From: an uncultured Candidatus Saccharibacteria bacterium | GTDB lineage: Bacteria; Patescibacteriota; Saccharimonadia; Saccharimonadales; Saccharimonadaceae | Direction: 5' to 3' | Length of the DNA: 42,215 bases | NCBI GenBank assembly: GCA_947306055.1 | Contig: CAMZFK010000004.1 | Coordinates: 1-42,215 of the forward strand | Part shown: one piece after another, positions 36,623 to 42,215 of the stretch | How positions within the stretch are numbered: position 1 is the stretch's first letter | Layout of the letters: each line of letters opens with the position of its first letter | Program-made: the position numbers and the translations under genes | Notes under the pieces: generated by a model | Database searches by the model: none | What the model saw: only the letters and a program-made list of their open reading frames with translations | Told to the model about the DNA's origin: nothing

Positions 36623-36675
36623 TCCGGGACTCTTAAGCGCAGAGCTATAAGTAACGCTCAAGAGCTACCCCGGGA
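36623..36675. repeat. Intercistronic hairpin upstream of ftsL-like gene
   Basis: CTCTTAAGCG (36630-36639) / CGCTCAAGAG (36655-36664), 10 bp with one wobble, flanked by CCGGG/CCCGG. Confidence 0.65.
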
Positions 36676-36759
36676 AGGTCATACACTTTTTCACACTCTC
36701 TTTTTGAACCCTATATTTTGGTGAGCCTATTGGCTCATAACGCAGTTTCGGGGGTTCTT

Positions 36760-36785
36760 GGCGGGGCTACTGTGGGAGCCCCGCC
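36760..36785. repeat. GC-rich intercistronic hairpin
   Basis: GGCGGGGCT actgtggg AGCCCCGCC. Confidence 0.75.
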
Positions 36786-36795
36786 ACCGATTTCC

Positions 36796-36861
36796 TTAGC
36801 GGAAATTTACTTTGATTTTTTGTGCGCGAGATTTGTTCGCTACAATGATTTGCTTTGGCAT
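36796..36861 (-). CDS. Small basic ORF (21 aa) between rsmH and ftsL
   Basis: SD AGGAGG-caat-ATG; MPKQIIVANKSRAQKIKVNFR; followed by stable hairpin. Confidence 0.5.
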   Translation of the reverse strand: MPKQIIVANKSRAQKIKVNFR

Positions 36862-36896
36862 ATTGCCTCCTTTTTTGTTTTGTTTTTTTATTTTTA

Positions 36897-37766
36897 TCAA
36901 TTCCGCGCCGCTACTCGCAGCTTGGCGCTTCTAGCACGCGGGTTGATAACTAACTCCTGATTTCCCGCAACTATTGGTTTCTTTGTGATGGTGGTGAGCT
37001 CCGATTCTTCGCCATGGCTACTAGCCTCTTTGAAATAATCTTTGACCAACCTGTCTTCTAGACTATGAAAAGTGATTATCGCAAGACGACCGTCCTTTTT
37101 TAGTAGCTTAGGAAGAAGTGGCAGAGTTTTTTCGATTTCTGCTAGTTCGTCGTTTACTACAATACGGATCGCTTGGAAGATACGTGTGGCTGGGTGGACC
37201 TTACTGTATTTTGACTTTGCAATAATAATATCCGCTAGCTCTTTGGTGTCTTTGACTGGGCGATGATGCACGATTTCTCGAGCCAACATTTTAGCACGAC
37301 CCGGCTTCTCTTCGCCGTATCGGATAAAAATCTCGGCCAGTTCGCGCTCGCTATAGTGATTTACTATGTCGCTGGCGGTTAATTTTTGGCGCTGGTCCAT
37401 CCGCATGTCTAGAGGAGCTGGGGATTTAAATGAAAACCCACGCTCTGGCATATCTAGTTGCGGAGAAGAAACTCCAAAATCCGCAAGTATCATATCAAAA
37501 GTCTTTCCACACTCGAAAAGCTGCAGCACTGCACTATAAAAATCCGTGTGCATAATCGTCGCGCCTTCAAACTCGCTTTTTAGATGACTAATAGCGAATT
37601 CATCGCGGTCGACCAAGACCGAATCTTTGTAATCCTGTGTCGCATCCAAAATCTCCTTAGCGTGTCCACCGTAACCTGCGGTGAGATCTAGATAAGATTC
37701 ACCTTTTTTTGGCGATAGACTTGCTATGACTTCAGATAATAATACTGGGATATGTAATTTCTCCAT
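36897..37766 (-). CDS. rsmH: 16S rRNA m4C1402 methyltransferase RsmH
   Basis: HIPVLLSEVIASLSPKKGESYLDLTAGYGGHAKEIL, ADFGVSSPQLDMPERGFSF, LAIITFHSLEDRLVKDYF. ATG 37766 preferred over upstream start (TATAAT-ATAGGT-ATG). Confidence 0.95.
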   Translation of the reverse strand: MEKLHIPVLLSEVIASLSPKKGESYLDLTAGYGGHAKEILDATQDYKDSVLVDRDEFAISHLKSEFEGATIMHTDFYSAVLQLFECGKTFDMILADFGVSSPQLDMPERGFSFKSPAPLDMRMDQRQKLTASDIVNHYSERELAEIFIRYGEEKPGRAKMLAREIVHHRPVKDTKELADIIIAKSKYSKVHPATRIFQAIRIVVNDELAEIEKTLPLLPKLLKKDGRLAIITFHSLEDRLVKDYFKEASSHGEESELTTITKKPIVAGNQELVINPRARSAKLRVAARN

Positions 37767-38264
37767 ACCTATATTATACATCGTTTGAGAACGCTCAACT
37801 AGAAACTTAGCGTTTTTGTTTCTGCTTTGATTTTTGTTTGATAGCACAATTAATCCACCACGATTTTACCAGCGCGAAGCTAATCATAATATCGCAGCCG
37901 TTGAGAGACTTATTGTGTTTTTTGTGGCCATAAGGCCTATAGAGTTTTTATTGGGAGGTGTGTTTTTAAGGAAAGAACGCACGATTGTTTTTTCGCATCT
38001 CGCTAAATTTTAATGCGCGCTAAACTCCTAGTTGGCCGTTCTCAAACATTTTTAAGGTGCTTTTTTGTTTGTGGTTTTTGTAATCGCTTCCACTAACTTC
38101 AGTTTATTATATTTTTGACAAAAAAGCAAGTGCTTTTTTGGAGATTTTGCGACCTCTTGTACGGGGTAGTTTTCCACAGGTGCGAAAAACTTCCCTGTAA
38201 AAATCCCGAACACCTCAGTCTTGCATTTTTCAATATTCATGTTGTAAAAACCGAACATACAGAT

Positions 38265-38346
38265 AGCAATCAGGAATGCCTTTTTCGGACACGCTCAAGG
38301 GCGCTCGCCCAAGCTTATGGTCCTCAAAAGGCATTCCCTGATTGCT
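38265..38346. repeat. Palindromic hairpin element with 20-nt arms and 41-nt head upstream of the DUF4868-like gene
   Basis: AGCAATCAGGAATGCCTTTT ... AAAAGGCATTCCCTGATTGCT; head TCGGACACGCTCAAGGGCGCTCGCCCAAGCTTATGGTCCTC. Confidence 0.92.
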
Positions 38347-38385
38347 CGCGACATGGTATAATAAAACAAATAAGTGAGGAAAATT

Positions 38386-39372
38386 ATGGAAAATACTGGT
38401 GAGCCGTTTGATGTCTTTCTCTGGGCGAATGAGATTGATGAGGTAAAAAATAACGTTTCGGCGGAACTGTTTCTTTTTAACAAAAATTACACGCCATATA
38501 AGATTAAATACTCGGATAAGCTGACTGGCGCGGTGAAGGCGATGTTTATGCAGGAGGCGGTGTCTTATATTATTACAGAGGCGGATAAGGGGCTGGAATG
38601 CCGCGAATACGAAAAGGCCGATGGTGAGGACAAGGTAGTTTATCGTACTTCCCTTTCTAAGGTTGGTCGGGCGGAGACTTTGATCCATTTGATTGAGAAC
38701 GAGTATAAGGACATCGATTACTTCTCCGAGAATGAATATGACTTTAAGAAAGTAAAAGGTATCATTGCGAAGTTTACGTATCCTGGCGGCGATGATGGGG
38801 TGAAGACGTTCTATATCGCGAAGCTGATCTCGGCTTCGGCGGCGCTTAAGGGCGCGACATCCTGGGAGATTAACGGCGAGAGCTTTGAGCCGTTTTCGGC
38901 AGAGATTGCTCTTAAAATGCCAGACGATAACCAAGTAGCGATTGTAGACGGTACAATTATTGTGTTCAACCAAGCAAAATTTGAGAACCTTTTCCAGTAC
39001 GATTACAAGTCACAGGTAATTGCCGAGGCAAAAGCTAAGGAGCTGACCGAGAAATACAAATTGTCGTTTGCCGAGGGGCTAACGCTTGATTCCCTACTTG
39101 CGGACAAGAAGCCGATTTTAAAGAAAGTGCAGGCGATGGATATCGCTGAGGAGATGCCGCAGAATAAGCTACTTGAGTACGCGGACGAGATGCAACTTGA
39201 GCTAATGACCGATGATGATGGTTCGATTATTATTATGGATGACAAGGACCTTACGATGTTTGTAAATCTTTTGAACGAGGATTATTATGTGTCACCAGTG
39301 AATGGTAGGCGCTACGAGATTAAGTCCAAGAAGCTTCTCGGTGAGCCAGAGGGTGAACCACCAAGAGGATAG
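38386..39372 (+). CDS. DUF4868/KwaB-like protein
   Basis: IIVFNQAKFENLFQYDYKSQVIAEAKAKEL and MFVNLLNEDYYVSPVNGRRYEIKSKKLL resemble the DUF4868 (Kiwa KwaB) architecture; SD GAGG; ATG 38386. Confidence 0.5.
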   Translation: MENTGEPFDVFLWANEIDEVKNNVSAELFLFNKNYTPYKIKYSDKLTGAVKAMFMQEAVSYIITEADKGLECREYEKADGEDKVVYRTSLSKVGRAETLIHLIENEYKDIDYFSENEYDFKKVKGIIAKFTYPGGDDGVKTFYIAKLISASAALKGATSWEINGESFEPFSAEIALKMPDDNQVAIVDGTIIVFNQAKFENLFQYDYKSQVIAEAKAKELTEKYKLSFAEGLTLDSLLADKKPILKKVQAMDIAEEMPQNKLLEYADEMQLELMTDDDGSIIIMDDKDLTMFVNLLNEDYYVSPVNGRRYEIKSKKLLGEPEGEPPRG

Positions 39373-39397
39373 AAATAAGACGACTTATAAAAAGAGT

Positions 39398-39421
39398 AGC
39401 CTTTAAAAGGCTATTCTTTTA
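39398..39421. terminator. Bidirectional terminator between convergent genes
   Basis: AAAGAGTAGCCTTT / AAAGGCTATTCTTT hairpin. Confidence 0.65.
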
Positions 39422-39953
39422 TGTCTAGATATGGCTGCTCATAGATGTCGTTCTCGCCAAGAGATTTCATGGTCTTTGCGAGGGCGTCACGAAGCTCTGT
39501 GGCGGTGACGTCACCTTCGGACGGAAGAATGGCTTCAATCTTGGCATAAATCTTGCCGAGGCCATCTACTTCGTCTAGGTAAATCATCGTAGAATCACCG
39601 AGGCTAAGATCCTGGCGACGACGAGAAACTTCGCCGGCGAGCTTGAAGCCTAACTGCAAGATGATACTAGCGATACTAGCGTAATCTTCTACTGGGCTTT
39701 CTTCGATGATATCAATATCTGAATCTTCAATATGGCGACGAAGGATTAGCTTATACTTCGGTGGCTCATCTACAGCGTGCATCTCAGTGCAAAGAATTAA
39801 TCGCGGATAGTTCATACCTGGCTTGAAGCCGCGTGGGACATAGATACGGTCGTGCTGCCAATAAATAGCCGAGAAATCTAGGTCCATGTCACTTAAATTG
39901 TCTTCAAAGCGCTCACGATTCTTGAGCTGGTATTTGAGTATGACTTTCTTCAT
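39411..39953 (-). CDS. CYTH-like protein (class IV adenylate cyclase / triphosphatase superfamily)
   Basis: VILKYQLKNRERFEDNL, ILQLGFKLAGEVSRRRQDLSLGDSTMIYLDEVDGLGKIYAKIEA match the CyaB/CYTH pattern. Confidence 0.6.
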   Translation of the reverse strand: MKKVILKYQLKNRERFEDNLSDMDLDFSAIYWQHDRIYVPRGFKPGMNYPRLILCTEMHAVDEPPKYKLILRRHIEDSDIDIIEESPVEDYASIASIILQLGFKLAGEVSRRRQDLSLGDSTMIYLDEVDGLGKIYAKIEAILPSEGDVTATELRDALAKTMKSLGENDIYEQPYLDIKE

Positions 39954-40188
39954 ATCTTCATTATAACATGTTTTAGGTGGGGGTGTAAAATTTGAGTTTG
40001 GAGCTACGGGTGCAACTTGTAGATTATTATACCATAAAAAACGAGAGGAATCAGCCGAACGTATTATCTCACAACCTTTGCAACGAGTTAACTCTCGTAG
40101 TGTTTTTTCCGCGCTTCGAGCTTGTAGCTTTCAGCGCTTTAAGCCGGAAGTAGAGGACGGAGAAAACAGAGAAGACTGCAAAATCTAT

Positions 40189-42215
40189 CTAAGAACCAAG
40201 TATGCAACGGATAGAGGCCCCCCAGTTCAGATAAAATCCAAAACTGCAATCAGACTCCCATTCAGAGCTAAGTACTCCGTCCGATTTGGAATCGCCATTG
40301 TGCGTAGTAGATGACCAGAGTGCGCCTTGGTAGCCTTGACTAGTCATCCAGCCAGTATTGAAGTAGCCTGAAAGAGGAATACGAAGAGCTTTGGCAAAAT
40401 TAATCCTTTTCCGACTAGACTGGGCAGAGAGAGTACTATATTCTCCGCTATTACCACCCGTAGGCATACGCCAACCTACTGGGCAAATGTCTTCGGTAGC
40501 GTTGCCAGAAGATGTACCTGCGCTTGTGCCATCGCCATAGCAGTAACTACCAGCAGAAGCAGCACAGTAGTTATAATATACGCCTATTTTGCCAGAGCCA
40601 GATTGGCCCATGGCGAGAGGCGCCGTAGTGTCTTTAGTCCAGTCACCCTCGCCACCAGTACCACTGGTGGCAATTAGTGGATCTGAATAGCTATTTGAGC
40701 TAGCATAGTTCGGGCTACTTGCCCATTCCGCCACGCCAGAAGTAGCATATTTACCATTCGCATCAGTAGATGGATCTCTTGATGTGATACCTTTGAGGTA
40801 GTTTAGAGTCGTATTTGAGGCATTAGTGTTAGTAGAGGAGAGATTTGCTTTCACCGTAGCGTTAGTAAGGTCTAGCGCTAAGTTATCTAGGAGCCAACAT
40901 CTGTTATCTGCGAGTTTCTGAATAGTATATATACTATTATCGCGGTTATCATAAACCCGTGTTGCTGTGGTTGGGCAGGTAGCCGGAGTAACATTTTGCA
41001 TAGCTAGTGATGGAAAACTTTCTTTCCCACTAAGCGTTAGTGTCCCGGCGCCGGAAACGGTTAAGGTCGTAGAAGCAGAAGAAGTACTAGCTACGGAGAT
41101 ACTACCAGATGTAGACCAGCTGCTAAACTCATAGCCTGAAGCGTAGCTGCCAGAAATGGTATAAGTACCAGCAGTTAAGTCAACGCTAGTAGTATAGTTA
41201 GTGCTATTTATGGTAACACCAGTAGCGTTGCCGGTTAGAGCGAGTGTAACGGTGTATTTGGCTGTCCACATAGCATAGAGGGTGATGGTGCTGCCGGTAG
41301 GGGTAAGCTGGGAGCCTGGGGCGTAGGTGGTGCCGGAGCATGAGTCTGTATTATTGCTCGTGGTTGGTTGGGTAGTGCACCAGCCGAGGAAAGCATAGCC
41401 GGAGCGAGTAGGAGTATTGTTTGAAATTGTGATCGGGTTGACGAAATTGGCACTGCCGGTCTGCTCGGACGGCATGTTTGAGACGGTGTCGTTAGTGTTC
41501 TTATTATAAGTGACAGTGTAGGAGGCGAGTGGATCGAGGACACAACGGACTGAGTAGCCGTAGTAGCGGTTACTAACTTGGCTGATAGTTATAATCGACG
41601 CGCTGATATCCATGCGGTACATATATTTGCTACTGTAGCGCGTAGATGTCCAAAAGAGGCCGTACGAGCCCTGATTGCCCGCTGAACCATTGAGGAAGTT
41701 CCCGGAAAGAGGCATTTTAAGAGCATTAACGAAGGTTGCACCGTCACTAGAATAGGCAGTATAGAGAGCTTTGTATTCTCCGCTTGCTCCACCTGTAGGC
41801 ATGCGCCAACCTGCTGGGCAAATATCCTCAGTGGCATTACCGGAAGGTGAGCCTTCGCTTGTGCCATTGCCATAGCAGTAACTACCAGCAGAAGCTGCAC
41901 AATAGTTATAGTATACGCCTATTTTGCCTGTTCCAGATTGACCCATGGCGAGAGGTTCGAATTGATCTTTGTAGCCTGCATTAACGCGCGCAACGGAATA
42001 GCTATCTCCGGCGGTTAGGTTTCCTAAAGCACCATTGGCATATTGGTCTCCTGCAGCGCGATTGCCAGAGCGGAGGCTAGTAAGTGAAGCAGCTGAGGCG
42101 TTAGTGTTAGAAGTAGAAAGAGCATTTAGGACAGTAGAATCGGTAAGGTCTAGAGCGAGGTTGTCTAGGAGCCAGCATTTGCCATCAGCGAGCTTTTGGA
42201 TGGTGTAGATATTAT
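40189..42215 (-). CDS. Second FISUMP/InlB-repeat surface protein; 5' part beyond the window edge
   Basis: IYTIQKLADNRCWLLDNLALDL, DICPVGWRMPTGG, YYGYSVRCVL, RSGYAFLGWC..LYAMW; frame remains open to 42215, including another YTIQKLADGKCWLLDNL unit. Confidence 0.85.
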   Translation of the reverse strand, partial: NIYTIQKLADGKCWLLDNLALDLTDSTVLNALSTSNTNASAASLTSLRSGNRAAGDQYANGALGNLTAGDSYSVARVNAGYKDQFEPLAMGQSGTGKIGVYYNYCAASAGSYCYGNGTSEGSPSGNATEDICPAGWRMPTGGASGEYKALYTAYSSDGATFVNALKMPLSGNFLNGSAGNQGSYGLFWTSTRYSSKYMYRMDISASIITISQVSNRYYGYSVRCVLDPLASYTVTYNKNTNDTVSNMPSEQTGSANFVNPITISNNTPTRSGYAFLGWCTTQPTTSNNTDSCSGTTYAPGSQLTPTGSTITLYAMWTAKYTVTLALTGNATGVTINSTNYTTSVDLTAGTYTISGSYASGYEFSSWSTSGSISVASTSSASTTLTVSGAGTLTLSGKESFPSLAMQNVTPATCPTTATRVYDNRDNSIYTIQKLADNRCWLLDNLALDLTNATVKANLSSTNTNASNTTLNYLKGITSRDPSTDANGKYATSGVAEWASSPNYASSNSYSDPLIATSGTGGEGDWTKDTTAPLAMGQSGSGKIGVYYNYCAASAGSYCYGDGTSAGTSSGNATEDICPVGWRMPTGGNSGEYSTLSAQSSRKRINFAKALRIPLSGYFNTGWMTSQGYQGALWSSTTHNGDSKSDGVLSSEWESDCSFGFYLNWGASIRCILGS

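Noticed and set aside
38166-38180. TTTTCCACA as a DnaA box/origin
   Set aside because: Single match in an AT-rich intergenic region; no cluster and no dnaA/dnaN nearby.
38052-38258. 68-aa minus-strand ORF
   Set aside because: Lys/Asn-rich in AT-rich intergenic DNA, contains a terminator-like palindrome, no convincing RBS.
1-42215. Insertion sequences or prophage
   Set aside because: No transposase, integrase or phage structural gene recognised in any listed ORF.

Overview
This 42.2 kb window is a dense bacterial chromosome segment. Gene content and protein style suggest Patescibacteria/CPR, probably Saccharibacteria-like; that placement is inference. TGA is used as stop (xth, iscU-like), so code 11 rather than code 25. 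Contents: two large FISUMP/InlB-repeat surface proteins at the window ends (the right one runs off the edge), smpB-xth, metK, a membrane sortase, gltX, an iscS/iscU pair, der-pth, dprA, topA, a sigma-region-4/HARE-HTH protein, a HerA/TraD-like ATPase, a compact dcw cluster (rsmH-ftsL-ftsI-mraY-ftsW-murG-ftsQ-like), and accessory genes (CdiA-CT-like nuclease, transglutaminase-like protein, DUF4868/KwaB-like protein, CYTH protein). There are two tRNAs. The most unusual signals are: (1) palindromic hairpin elements, several lying in frame inside xth, der and topA, with long mostly locus-specific arms; two of them share a 41-nt head; (2) a probable ~310-nt structured ncRNA between dprA and topA with a perfect consensus extended -10 promoter and a strong terminator hairpin; (3) pervasive leaderless promoter geometry (TATAAT-N6-ATG), which produces false 'MCYNxxM' N-termini in the ORF track; (4) two 21-codon Lys/Arg-rich small ORFs in operon junctions. 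All calls come from reading the sequence; no searches were run.
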